DNA from: Trichormus sp. NMC-1 | Lineage (GTDB): Bacteria > Cyanobacteriota > Cyanobacteriia > Cyanobacteriales > Nostocaceae | Assembly: GCF_001858025.1 (NCBI RefSeq) | Contig: NZ_LZQD01000001.1 | Location: 1,507,151 to 1,571,150 of the forward strand | DNA length: 64,000 bases | Direction of reading: 5' to 3' | In this document: piece after piece, positions 37,303 through 46,247 of the stretch | How positions within the stretch are numbered: the first letter of the stretch is position 1 | Layout: each line of letters begins with the position of its first letter | Made by a program: the position numbers and the translations under genes | The notes under the pieces: model-generated | What the model was told of the DNA's origin: nothing | The model's input: the letters and a program-made list of their open reading frames with translations, nothing else | Database searches by the model: none

Positions 37303-38972
37303 TAACAAAATCTAAAAAATTTCGTTGGCAAAAACCTAAATATTCTGCTTTATCCCGAAAAATAGATATTTTCATGGCTGCGGGTCAATTTATGTTATTT
37401 CTTTGGTGGGATAGTATTTTCCCACAAGATTCTTTAGAACATAAGAAAAATCGCGCTACTTGGTTGGTTAATACTTTAATTGATTTAGGCCCTACTTTTA
37501 TTAAAATTGGTCAAAGTTTATCAACTCGTGCTGATTTATTACCTTTAGAATATGTGGAAGCTTTGGGAACTTTACAGGATCAAGTTCCGGCTTTTAGTAG
37601 TCAAGAAGCTATCGCTATGATTGAATTGGAATTAGGTAAATCTGTGCAATTTATTTATAAAGAATTTGAGTTTAATCCTTTAGCTGCTGCTAGTCTAGGT
37701 CAAGTTCATAGAGCGAAATTATACAATAATGAAGAGGTGGTTGTCAAAGTACAACGTCCGGGTTTAGAGGCTTTATTTAATTTAGATTTTAAGATATTAT
37801 TACAGTTAATTAAGTTTTGTAATCAATATTTTCTTTGGGTGAAAAAATATAATTTACAAGCAATTTATGATGAGTTTTTTGATTTGTTATTTCAAGAAAT
37901 TGATTATATTCAAGAGGGTAAAAATTCTGATAAATTTAGGGAGAATTTTCATGGATATCCGCATATTATTGTGCCTAAAGTATATTGGCAATATACCACA
38001 ACTAAGATATTAACCTTAGAATATAAACCGGGAATTAAAATTAATGATAAAGCGGCTTTAGAAGCTTGTGGAATCAATATCAATAAAGTAAATGAAACGG
38101 GTATTTGTTGTTATTTAAAGCAACTATTACAAGATGGTTTTTTCCAAGTTGATCCTCATCCGGGGAATATGGCTGTCAATCCAGATGGTAGTATTATATT
38201 CTATGATTTTGGCATGATGGCAGAAATCAGAACTTTGGATAAAGAGCAGATGATTAAAACTTTTTTTGCTGTGTTAAAAAAGGATAGTAATGAAGTAGTA
38301 ACTACTCTCATGAGTATGGGATTACTTGAACCTATCCCAGATATGACTCCAGTGAAAAGATTAGTCACATTTTTATTAGATAAGTTCACCGATAAACCCT
38401 TAGATATTAAAGCATTAAGTGAGTTGAAAAGCGAACTGTATGAAATGTTTGAACAGCAACCATTTCGTCTACCTGCTCAAATGACATTTATATTAAAAGC
38501 CTTAACCACATTAGATGGTATTGCGAGAACTTTAGATCCTAAATATAATCCTACAGCATCATCCCAAGCATTTATAAAAAGTCTGGCAATGACAAAAGGT
38601 AGAGGAAATGCGCTTGCCCAATTAAGCAAACAAGCAAGGGATTTTCTCCAATATCAACTGACAAAACCGAATAAAACAGAAGTTTTAGTTAAAAAATTAG
38701 AAGAAAGAGTTGAAAGGGGAGAGTTACAATTAAGAGTTAAAAATGTTGAAAGCGATCGCATATTAAGACGAATTTATCTAGCAGTCAAAACATTAATTTA
38801 TGCTTGTTTAACAGGCTTTAGTATGTTGACGGGATTAATTTTGACGATCATTAAGTATAATAATTGGGCAATAGCGATTTTTTGTGTAGGTGGTTTTTGT
38901 CTATATTTATTAGTTAAATCTTTAATGAAATTAGGAGTGATGGAGAAAATAGAAAAAATGGGCAAAAATTAG
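37299..38972 (+). CDS. ABC1/UbiB-family atypical kinase
   Basis: About 557 residues. Kinase-like motifs typical of the family are visible: the KxGQ region LGPTFIKIGQSLSTRADLLP, the AAAS Ala-rich loop PLAAASLGQVHRAKL, the nucleotide Lys in VVVKVQRPG, the catalytic DPHPGNMAVNPDG and metal-binding YDFGMM. The C-terminus has two hydrophobic helices (LTGFSMLTGLILTIIKY and IAIFCVGGFCLYLLV). Cyanobacterial members act in quinone/prenyl-lipid metabolism or stress. Its start coincides with the end of an IS66 fragment, so its native promoter may be lost. The last 428 bp are duplicated at 41982-42410. Confidence 0.9.
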   Translation: MITKSKKFRWQKPKYSALSRKIDIFMAAGQFMLFLWWDSIFPQDSLEHKKNRATWLVNTLIDLGPTFIKIGQSLSTRADLLPLEYVEALGTLQDQVPAFSSQEAIAMIELELGKSVQFIYKEFEFNPLAAASLGQVHRAKLYNNEEVVVKVQRPGLEALFNLDFKILLQLIKFCNQYFLWVKKYNLQAIYDEFFDLLFQEIDYIQEGKNSDKFRENFHGYPHIIVPKVYWQYTTTKILTLEYKPGIKINDKAALEACGININKVNETGICCYLKQLLQDGFFQVDPHPGNMAVNPDGSIIFYDFGMMAEIRTLDKEQMIKTFFAVLKKDSNEVVTTLMSMGLLEPIPDMTPVKRLVTFLLDKFTDKPLDIKALSELKSELYEMFEQQPFRLPAQMTFILKALTTLDGIARTLDPKYNPTASSQAFIKSLAMTKGRGNALAQLSKQARDFLQYQLTKPNKTEVLVKKLEERVERGELQLRVKNVESDRILRRIYLAVKTLIYACLTGFSMLTGLILTIIKYNNWAIAIFCVGGFCLYLLVKSLMKLGVMEKIEKMGKN

Positions 38973-39068
38973 GGCTGTCAGGATTCGTCTTTTAAAAATA
39001 GCAATACAATCAAGGGCGGGGAAATTCCGCCCCTAGCATTAATGAATCTATTACGAATTACGAATTAT

Positions 39069-41087
39069 TTAATATGTGTTATTGGCGACAGAAAACTGAG
39101 GTAAAGTTAAGGTGAAACAAATTTCGCTCAAGTCAGAATTGGCAATTGGAGTACTCTCAATAGCGATCGCACCATTTAAATGCAGGACTAGAGACTTGAC
39201 TAAAGCCAATCCCAAGCCAGTACCTGGAGTCCAGCGTCCTTTGCCACGACGGAACTTATCAAAGATATAGGCTGCTTCCTCTTGGGAGATGCCACGTCCT
39301 GTATTAGTCACTTTAATAATAACTTGATCAAGTTGTTGTTCAACTCTATGAGTAGCTTGTAAGTGGACAACAGTATCACGCTCCGAGTATTTACTGGCAT
39401 TGGTTAACAGTTCTTGCAAAATCCGATCAAAACTCTCAATTTCGGTTTGAAGTTTTAACGGCTCTTTGGGTAAATCTACGGAAACAACTAATCCCTTATC
39501 TGTGAATAGCTTTTCCGCAGAGCCGACAATGTGATTAATTGTGGTGTTTAGGTCTATGGTTTCAAATTGTGGTGCTTCTTGATGAGATTCTAGTTTCTGG
39601 AGTGTGAGCAGATCATTAATTAAATTAATTTCTTTAGTACATTCTGACTCGAGAATATCTAGGTATCGAGTTTGACGCTCTGGTGAAATTCCTGGTAAAC
39701 GTAAGTTACGGATTGACATCCGCATATTGGTGAGGGGATAACGCAAGCGATCGCTAATGTTGCTGACAAATTCATCTTTGAGTTCGTTGAGTTGTTGTAG
39801 TTGCTCAACATACTGCTTTGTTCTTTCGTACAATTTTGCCTGTACTTCTAAACTGCGTTTGAGTTGTTCTGTGCGTTCATCTACCAAATTTTGGACTTGC
39901 CGCAGTGTTTGTGACTGAATGATGGCGTTACTCAATTGAGCGCAAACCATTTCCACAAGATTTAATTCTGCGGGTTGCCAACTGCGAGCCACAGTTTGCT
40001 GTAACACCACAAATCCTAACACTTTGCCTTGACTTTCCAATGGCATTAACAATGTAGCAGGAAACTCCTCTATGGCAAATAAAGGATTGGTTTGCCCATT
40101 ATCTTTTTGCTCTGTCGAGTTATCAATCATGATCGGTTTCCCCGACTCTGTAAATACAAGCTGGCATAAACCACATTCTGACAATAAAAAAGAATGTTCT
40201 AACTTATCTGTCTGGGTGTTGGCGGTATGTTGATTCTTATTCCATTCTCCAACTACTACAGCTTTAGCAGTGGGAATTTGTTTTTTTGGACGAGTTCTAA
40301 ACAGTGGATCTGTATATTTCAATAAAATCAGTAACCCTCGATCTGCTTCTAAAGATTCCGCCGTCGAGGAAATAACTAACTGGAGCATTTGATTCAACTC
40401 CAAGTTACTAAGACTTAGTATAGTTAATTGCTTAATTAAACTTTGGTGTTGGCTGCTTTTATGCAGATACTGCTGTTGAGTAGTGATAATCTCTGTTTGT
40501 GCTACTTGAGCAAATGCGATCGCACAAGATGACTCTACTGCTTTGAGTAATTTTTTCTCTGATTCATCCCAATCATAGGGTTTAAATTTGATCAGGCTAA
40601 TTACACCATTATTTTTGCCACCAAATCGCGTGGGAATTGCTAAAACTGATTTAATTGGTATTTGCAAAGACTGACAGCTAATTACCAGAGTTTTTTGAAT
40701 AGTGGAAATATCATCAATAGTCAATGGTTCGGCCGCACATTGCACCACTGGCGAACTCATCTGCAACTCTTCCATTGGTAATATCTCGTTGGGGTGTGGT
40801 AAGCCCTGATATTTTTTACTACACCAATTAGCCGTTGCTGCTTCACTAGATCCATCACTTGTCACTTTGACTAAGCAACAGCAATCTACTTTAAATGTGT
40901 TTCCTAGTAAATGAGCAATTTCTTGCAGCATCGAGGCTGCTGCCGTACTTTTGGCGATGATAAAGTTTATGCTCTGTGCCAACGCATGGGCAGTTTTTTC
41001 CTGTTTCTGCATTAGCTTAACTTGGTATGCTGGTAGTGGTTCTACGTCATTTATGTATTGAGGCGGTGATAATAAATGTTTTTTCAT
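39069..41087 (-). CDS. GAF-domain sensor histidine kinase with Asp in place of the H-box His
   Basis: About 672 residues: two GAF-like sensory domains (roughly 40-200 and 225-395), a coiled coil, a dimerisation domain and an HATPase. The H box reads ISDRLRYPLTNM where the family has ISHELRTPLTNM, so residue 446 is Asp, not His. The codon lies in a HIP1 octamer (39747-39754). The ATP-binding motifs survive: NASKYS, TGRGIS and GTGLGLALV. It may be an inactive or ATP-binding pseudokinase, or it may have lost signalling recently. Start at 41087 chosen over a TTG at 41138. The last 16 bp are part of the duplicated segment. Confidence 0.88.
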   Translation of the reverse strand: MKKHLLSPPQYINDVEPLPAYQVKLMQKQEKTAHALAQSINFIIAKSTAAASMLQEIAHLLGNTFKVDCCCLVKVTSDGSSEAATANWCSKKYQGLPHPNEILPMEELQMSSPVVQCAAEPLTIDDISTIQKTLVISCQSLQIPIKSVLAIPTRFGGKNNGVISLIKFKPYDWDESEKKLLKAVESSCAIAFAQVAQTEIITTQQQYLHKSSQHQSLIKQLTILSLSNLELNQMLQLVISSTAESLEADRGLLILLKYTDPLFRTRPKKQIPTAKAVVVGEWNKNQHTANTQTDKLEHSFLLSECGLCQLVFTESGKPIMIDNSTEQKDNGQTNPLFAIEEFPATLLMPLESQGKVLGFVVLQQTVARSWQPAELNLVEMVCAQLSNAIIQSQTLRQVQNLVDERTEQLKRSLEVQAKLYERTKQYVEQLQQLNELKDEFVSNISDRLRYPLTNMRMSIRNLRLPGISPERQTRYLDILESECTKEINLINDLLTLQKLESHQEAPQFETIDLNTTINHIVGSAEKLFTDKGLVVSVDLPKEPLKLQTEIESFDRILQELLTNASKYSERDTVVHLQATHRVEQQLDQVIIKVTNTGRGISQEEAAYIFDKFRRGKGRWTPGTGLGLALVKSLVLHLNGAIAIESTPIANSDLSEICFTLTLPQFSVANNTY

Positions 41088-41138
41088 TACAGTTACGCCT
41101 GTGGATAATAATAATCCATTTTTTTCCTTTGCACCCAA

Positions 41139-41981
41139 CTTTTTGGCATCGATTTAACCTTTAGTTTTATTTCAGAAAGCGGATGAGTCAAGATTATTTT
41201 ATGAAAACTGGGGCTACTTATTACCTTTGCATATTTTAATTAACTTTATTTACCTGCTTTGTGAATTAATTTCAAGTACCCGCCGTATTATTATATTTTC
41301 TATGCCAACACCTTTTTTCAAAGATTTTTGATAGCAGTTTAATCTGGAGTTAATTTACTGTGTCCATACCAGGATATCTTGTCTTTTACTTTACACAAAC
41401 CGTAATTTCTCTAGAGTTAAATAAAAACTATTTTGAAGATCAGCCGCATTAATGCTGAGTATAGAAGTACTGAATAACTATGTAAGTACTGAATCAAGTT
41501 GATTGCTTCAAGAGGAAGCAGCGGGTTTAATATCGTCATCGTTTAAACACTGAGACAACAAGGGAAAAGAGGTTTTTTTGCTGTCTGCACAGATGGTGGA
41601 ATCATAACTACTCTAGCAAACATGATATCAGATGTCTATTTATACGTCACCTGATACCGTTTCACTTTAAGGTTGATACAAATGAACACACACGGAGATT
41701 TATTTGTAGCTTTAATTACCAGCAGCAATAAAGTGTCTGAGTTTCTCAAATCTCGTGAGGTGCTATGAAAAAATCTCCCGGTTAGAGACCGAGAGATTGT
41801 CAACATACTGCGGGGAACAGGAAATAAAAGCAGCTAATTTTAAAATTTCCTTATTCCCTCCTAAGTAGGAAAATCCGTGGGTTTTTTGTCCCTAGTTGCT
41901 CGTGAAGAGTTCCCTTTTACCGAAAAATAAGACTAATGCACTAGTACCGCAGGGCGGAAGTCAAAAGTCACAAGTCAAAAG
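41139..41981. other. Intergenic region with a short open frame and a hairpin
   Basis: A 28-codon frame at 41681-41767 (MNTHGDLFVALITSSNKVSE, then FLKSREVL) has AAGG nine bases upstream and ends just before a hairpin at 41772-41798 (AATCTC-CGGT/ACCG-GAGATT). This could be a leader peptide or small-RNA locus. The rest shows no gene. Confidence 0.35.
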
Positions 41982-42410
41982 TATAATCCTACAGCATCAT
42001 CCCAAGCATTTATAAAAAGTCTGGCAATGACAAAAGGTAGAGGAAATGCGCTTGCCCAATTAAGCAAACAAGCAAGGGATTTTCTCCAATATCAACTGAC
42101 AAAACCGAATAAAACAGAAGTTTTAGTTAAAAAATTAGAAGAAAGAGTTGAAAGGGGAGAGTTACAATTAAGAGTTAAAAATGTTGAAAGCGATCGCATA
42201 TTAAGACGAATTTATCTAGCAGTCAAAACATTAATTTATGCTTGTTTAACAGGCTTTAGTATGTTGACGGGATTAATTTTGACGATCATTAAGTATAATA
42301 ATTGGGCAATAGCGATTTTTTGTGTAGGTGGTTTTTGTCTATATTTATTAGTTAAATCTTTAATGAAATTAGGAGTGATGGAGAAAATAGAAAAAATGGG
42401 CAAAAATTAG
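41982..42410 (+). pseudogene. C-terminal fragment of the ABC1 kinase gene
   Basis: Carries only the C-terminal part, including both membrane helices. An internal ATG at 42027 opens a 127-codon frame that would encode the membrane tail without a kinase domain. Expression is doubtful. Confidence 0.85.
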
Positions 42411-42522
42411 GGCTGTCAGGATTCGTCTTTTAAAAATAGCAATACAATCAAGGGCGGGGAAATTCCGCCCCTAGCATTAATGAATCTATTACGAATTACG
42501 AATTATTTAATATGTGTTATTG
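41982..42522 (+). repeat. 541-bp exact copy of 38544-39084
   Basis: Same strand and 3438 bp from the source. It contains the last 428 bp of the ABC1 kinase gene, the following spacer, and the last 16 bp of the histidine-kinase gene. There are no inverted ends and no target duplication. Its right end supplies the final codons of the RHH gene. Confidence 0.97.
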
Positions 42523-42854
42523 ATTGCTAGACTCTCGACACTCAGAGGAACCATATCGCCATTCCTTGTTAATCCCAATAACATCGGCTGTTGAGGTTGA
42601 ATTGATGTACCTGTAAGTACACATCGCTCTTCTTGCTGTGCGGTAGCTGGAATACTGGCTCGAATATCTGCGCGTGAAAATCGCGGTTTCCACTCACCTG
42701 ATTTTTGCTGTACATAATTCCAGAGGACATCTCGAATCAAAGCTTGATATCCCTGATTGCCAGCTATCTCTTTGAGTTTATCTTTAAGTTCCCGCTCCAA
42801 GCGGATGCTGGTGACTTCCATATCGGTGGTTGAGGTACGTGCGATGGTCTGCAT
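42507..42854 (-). CDS. Ribbon-helix-helix-like protein with a patched C-terminus
   Basis: 115 residues. The N-terminal TDMEVTSIRLERELKDKLKE is the beta-strand and first helix of an RHH DNA-binding or CopG-like domain, followed by YQALIRDVLWNYVQ. The C-terminal region (CVLTGTSIQPQQPMLLGLTR) is the less common conserved tail. The last four residues (NNTY) and stop come from the 541-bp patch, as shown by identity with the end of the histidine-kinase gene. Role unknown; probably a cyanobacterial transcriptional or antitoxin-like regulator. Confidence 0.7.
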   Translation of the reverse strand: MQTIARTSTTDMEVTSIRLERELKDKLKEIAGNQGYQALIRDVLWNYVQQKSGEWKPRFSRADIRASIPATAQQEERCVLTGTSIQPQQPMLLGLTRNGDMVPLSVESLAINNTY

Positions 42855-42925
42855 GATTTTTTCTCCTTATAACTATAGACAGGATAGTAATACAAGTGTA
42901 GTATGTTTAAAGAAATGTTCAATAG

Positions 42926-43177
42926 GTGAAATTTTCCGTGAAATCCATTTACCCTATCTCTACTTCTTCGCGTGTCGCCCAATTCCCTGGCAGTTGGGAA
43001 TTTGGTGCTGCGGAAGTGGAGTATTTATCTATAAACGCCGATAGCCAGCATCAAGGGCAAAACACAGAGGGTAATGATGATTTTTATTATGATCCTAGAT
43101 ATATCAGCCTAAATTTGCTGAATAGCAAACCAGAACTAGATGTAAGAAGCGGGAGGTACAAGCGAAGAAATGCTTGA
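42926..43177 (+). CDS. Possible small protein, 83 aa, ahead of a terminator
   Basis: GTG-started frame (MKFSVKSIYPISTSSRVAQF, then PGSWEFGAAEVEYLSINADS) with coding-like codon use and a hydrophilic C-terminus (DVRSGRYKRRNA). It ends 37 bp before a strong intrinsic terminator. I do not recognise it, and a noncoding transcript ending at that terminator is equally possible. Confidence 0.35.
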   Translation: MKFSVKSIYPISTSSRVAQFPGSWEFGAAEVEYLSINADSQHQGQNTEGNDDFYYDPRYISLNLLNSKPELDVRSGRYKRRNA

Positions 43178-43213
43178 CCACAATAAGACCAGAAAGCCAT
43201 CAGGTCAATTTCT

Positions 43214-43251
43214 AACCCCCGCTTCATCTAAATCAGAAGTGGGGGTTTTTT
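43214..43251 (+). terminator. Intrinsic terminator
   Basis: AACCCCCGCTTC (43214-43225) pairs with GAAGTGGGGGTT (43236-43247), with T-rich sequence to 43251. It lies between the small frame and the HNH gene. Confidence 0.88.
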
Positions 43252-43267
43252 AATAAGGAGTCAGGCT

Positions 43268-43786
43268 GTGACGAGCGCAATGCGAATGTTAGAGCAATCC
43301 GTAGTGGTGTTTTCTCAAAATTACTTGCCACTGTGTCGGGTAAATATCAAGCGAGCGATTGTGTTGTTAGTGACCAATAAGGCAGAACCGGTGGATTTTT
43401 CCACAGAAGACGGCTGGTTAATTCACTCACCTAGCTTGGTAATTTCTGTACCCAAGCACATCCGCCTAAAAATTGCTGCTGCTGAACGGATGTGGAAAGT
43501 TCCCCCAGTCAATCGGCGGGAAGTGCTGCGACGAGATCACCATAATTGTCAATATTGCGGTAGCAAGAAACATCTAACGCTAGATCATGTGATTCCGCGC
43601 TCTAAAGGCGGTCTACATACCTGGGATAACGTAGTCACAGCTTGTGAAAGATGTAACTCTCGTAAAGGCGATAAGACTCCAGCTGAAGTTGGTATGCTAC
43701 TGCGGAGCAAGCCAAAACCACCAATTCACCCAGCTGTTTCTTTTGCGGAAAAGTTTTGGGTTGATCTACAAGCAAACCTGGAATAA
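43268..43786 (+). CDS. HNH endonuclease
   Basis: 172 residues. The C-terminal half is a standard HNH domain: CQYCGSKKHLTLDHVIPRSK, GGLHTWDNVVTACERCNSRK. Zinc is held by two CxxC pairs and the metal site by DH..N...H-type residues. The N-terminal region (VVVFSQNYLPLCRVNIKRAI) belongs to a widespread cyanobacterial HNH family thought to nick or cut DNA in unknown contexts. GTG start with AAGGAG eight bases before it. The next gene starts 16 bp after, so they are cotranscribed. Confidence 0.9.
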   Translation: MTSAMRMLEQSVVVFSQNYLPLCRVNIKRAIVLLVTNKAEPVDFSTEDGWLIHSPSLVISVPKHIRLKIAAAERMWKVPPVNRREVLRRDHHNCQYCGSKKHLTLDHVIPRSKGGLHTWDNVVTACERCNSRKGDKTPAEVGMLLRSKPKPPIHPAVSFAEKFWVDLQANLE

Positions 43787-43802
43787 CAGGAGAGCATAGG
43801 AA

Positions 43803-44198
43803 ATGCTTAAATTAACTTACACCGAAGGGAGCTTTTTTTTAGAGTGTCTTACTCTGTCAATAGAGGAATGGGTAGCGCAAAGAGTGATTTTGGCACTACG
43901 GGTTGGTCAACCTCTATGCTGTGAACCTAGTACAGCTTCCTTTTTGCTTCCTGTTGATTTACCGGGAGTAGAAAGGCTGAAGACTGAAGTGCAACGAAAT
44001 GATGGTGAAATCATAGCGCTGTGTACTGGTGATGCTGAGTATCTGGAAGTAACGCTCCAAGGTTCTTGGTTATCAGATGGTACTGATGATGCTGTAGGTG
44101 TATTTGTAACTACGATGAGCTATCAGACTGAGTTCTTTTTACATAAACTTTGGCATGAGTCTCAAGTTGATGCTTCTGTTAAAAGTGCTGAATGTTGA
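43803..44198 (+). CDS. Conserved hypothetical protein downstream of the HNH nuclease
   Basis: 131-residue soluble protein (MLKLTYTEGSFFLECLTLSI start) with alternating strands and helices and no known motif. The 16-bp spacing from the HNH gene suggests cotranscription. GGAGAGCATAGGAA precedes the ATG as a ribosome site. No function proposed. Confidence 0.75.
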   Translation: MLKLTYTEGSFFLECLTLSIEEWVAQRVILALRVGQPLCCEPSTASFLLPVDLPGVERLKTEVQRNDGEIIALCTGDAEYLEVTLQGSWLSDGTDDAVGVFVTTMSYQTEFFLHKLWHESQVDASVKSAEC

Positions 44199-44205
44199 TT
44201 AACGG

Positions 44206-45057
44206 TTATTGTTGCATTTTTAACAATTCAGGAAGTGTGACAAATCGGTAGCCTTGCTGTTTGAGTCTGTTGATGATTTCTGGCAAGGCTTTGACTGTTT
44301 TGGTGCGATTGCCCCGACCATCATGCATTAAGACAATAGCACCTGGTTTAGCACCTTTGAGAACATTATTAACAATAAATTGTGGGTCAGATGAATTAGT
44401 ATCACCTGAATTTACAGACCATTTAAAAATTGCATAGTTTTGAGTTTTGGCGTAAGCGGATAATCCGTTATTTAATCTACCACCAGCAGGACGAAATAAG
44501 GATGTTTTCACTCCTGTAGTTGTGTAAATAAGTTGAGCGGTACATTCAATTTCGTTTTTAGCTGTGATGGGATTCATGGGTTTAGTGGAATGAGTCCAGG
44601 TATGATTACCAATAGCGTGACCTGCGGCTACAACTTGTTTGGCAATTTCAGGATTATTTTTTAAAGAAGTTCCTACCCAAAAAAATGTGGCTTTCACATC
44701 ATTTTGTTTGAAAATATCTAACATTGCTACGGTGGTTTTTGGCCAGGGACCATCATCAATAGTTAAAGCAATAACTTTTTCATTATTCTTGGGTTTTACT
44801 CGACGAAAGATTTTAGATTGAGATTTAGGTGGGATGTTAAAAGTTATATTGACGGTGTTAGGTGGTGGCTGTAATTGTTCATTAAGTTGACATGGTGGGG
44901 GAGTTACTGGAATTGCATTGAGATTAGTGAGAGAGATTTCTGGGATTTTCGGAACTATGATTATTCCAGCGATAATCAAGAGAATGATCACGACAGCAGG
45001 AATAATATTTTGTATTTTTTTGCGTTTATTTTTAAAGTAAAAATTATCTTTGGGCAT
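44206..45057 (-). CDS. Polysaccharide deacetylase (NodB type), paralog 1
   Basis: Carbohydrate esterase family 4-like protein, 283 residues, with a basic N-terminus and one membrane segment (IIPAVVIILLIIAGIIIVP), so membrane-anchored outside the cytoplasm. NodB motifs are intact: ALTIDDGPWP with the catalytic Asp pair, GNHTWTHS as metal-binding His pair, FRPAGGRL, and VLMHDG. It deacetylates a cell-wall or capsule polysaccharide (family knowledge). It forms a tandem pair with the next gene, 15 bp away on the same strand. Confidence 0.9.
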   Translation of the reverse strand: MPKDNFYFKNKRKKIQNIIPAVVIILLIIAGIIIVPKIPEISLTNLNAIPVTPPPCQLNEQLQPPPNTVNITFNIPPKSQSKIFRRVKPKNNEKVIALTIDDGPWPKTTVAMLDIFKQNDVKATFFWVGTSLKNNPEIAKQVVAAGHAIGNHTWTHSTKPMNPITAKNEIECTAQLIYTTTGVKTSLFRPAGGRLNNGLSAYAKTQNYAIFKWSVNSGDTNSSDPQFIVNNVLKGAKPGAIVLMHDGRGNRTKTVKALPEIINRLKQQGYRFVTLPELLKMQQ

Positions 45058-45072
45058 AAACTTCTGTGTTGT

Positions 45073-45918
45073 CTATTGTTCCATTTCTAATAATTCAGGC
45101 ATTGTAACAAATCTATAACCTTTTTGTTTCAGTCCAGTGATGATTTCTGGTAAAGCTTTGACAGTTCTTTCACGATTTCCTCCACCATCGTGCATTAACA
45201 CAATTGCGCCGGGTTTAGCATCTCTGAGAACATTTTTAACAAATACTTGATATTTGGCACGAGGATCGGTGTCTGCTGAGGTCACTGACCACATGACAAC
45301 AGAGTTTTTTTGACTTTTAGCATAAGCAGCTAATCCGTTGTTTAAATAGCCTCCGGGGGGACGGAAAATAGATGTTTTGACACCTGTTGTTTGATAGATT
45401 AATTCATTTGTTTTTTCAATTTCATTTTTAGCTGTAGCTGCATCCATGCGTTTATATAAATGATTCCATGTATGATTACCAATAGCGTGACCTTCAGCTA
45501 CAACTCTTTTGGCTATTTCGGGATGATTTTTTAAGGAACTTCCTACCCAAAAGAATGTGGCTTTCACGTCATTTTGTTTGAGGATATCTAACATTTCTAC
45601 TGTAGTTTTTGGCCAGGGTCCATCATCAATTGTTAAAGCAATAACTTTCTCGTTGTTTTTGGGTTCAACTTTATAAACTGTCTTTCCTTGAAATTTAGCA
45701 GGAACGGTAAAATTCAAGTTTTTGATTTTAGCAGGTGGTTGTGATTTTGTATTTCCTTGATTTTCAGGAATGGCAACTTTTAAGGGTTCGCTATTTGTTT
45801 TTAATTGTGGTGTATTTTGGTTATTATTACAAGCAGTTATAGATAATGCTATGGTGGTGACAGCAATTATTTTTATTGTGTGGTTGTGGTTGTTGGTGGA
45901 ATTAGAATTGTGAGACAT
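45073..45918 (-). CDS. Polysaccharide deacetylase (NodB type), paralog 2
   Basis: 281 residues. The N-terminal segment ends ALSITACNNNQN, giving a lipobox-like Cys, so this copy may be a lipoprotein, unlike its TM-anchored neighbour. Motifs: ALTIDDGPWP, GNHTWNHL, FRPPGGYL, VLMHDGGG. The two catalytic domains are closely similar along their length, with a divergent N-terminus, so this is a recent tandem duplication with a changed anchor. It is the upstream gene of the pair. Confidence 0.9.
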   Translation of the reverse strand: MSHNSNSTNNHNHTIKIIAVTTIALSITACNNNQNTPQLKTNSEPLKVAIPENQGNTKSQPPAKIKNLNFTVPAKFQGKTVYKVEPKNNEKVIALTIDDGPWPKTTVEMLDILKQNDVKATFFWVGSSLKNHPEIAKRVVAEGHAIGNHTWNHLYKRMDAATAKNEIEKTNELIYQTTGVKTSIFRPPGGYLNNGLAAYAKSQKNSVVMWSVTSADTDPRAKYQVFVKNVLRDAKPGAIVLMHDGGGNRERTVKALPEIITGLKQKGYRFVTMPELLEMEQ

Positions 45919-46061
45919 AATGTTTTATCTACGATAGATAGATTTCACAGCATGGGAATTTGAACTTTTACAGTTTTAACAGAAAATCTAAATTTGGGGT
46001 AGGGGTTTCATTGGTATCAAATGAACCCAAAAATGTCTTATCTGTTTGTTTCCAGACCCGC

Positions 46062-46109
46062 CCGGAAATCAATTTCCGGTCTAATAGCTAAAGTGCGTTA
46101 AAACGCACT
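46062..46109 (-). repeat. Double-hairpin element, copy 2 (reverse orientation)
   Basis: CCGGAAATCAATTTCCGG, linker TCTAATAGCTA and AGTGCGTTAAAACGCACT. This is the reverse complement layout of copy 1 with both stems changed yet still self-complementary. Confidence 0.7.
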
Positions 46110-46167
46110 CTTTTTAACTAAAAATCAAAATTTATTCTTGAAATAGAATCCATTAAGCCAAAAAAAT

Positions 46168-46217
46168 AGTCGGTTAAAACCGACTTAAGCTATAAGACTC
46201 TTAATTTATTCCCTGGC
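46168..46217 (+). repeat. Double-hairpin element, copy 3 (second hairpin decayed)
   Basis: AGTCGGTTAAAACCGACT at 46168-46185 and a linker TAAGCTATAAGAC. The second hairpin has lost its left arm, keeping only AATTTATTCCCTGG. Confidence 0.65.
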
Positions 46218-46247
46218 TTCTGGGACTTTACTTTACCTATACTAATT

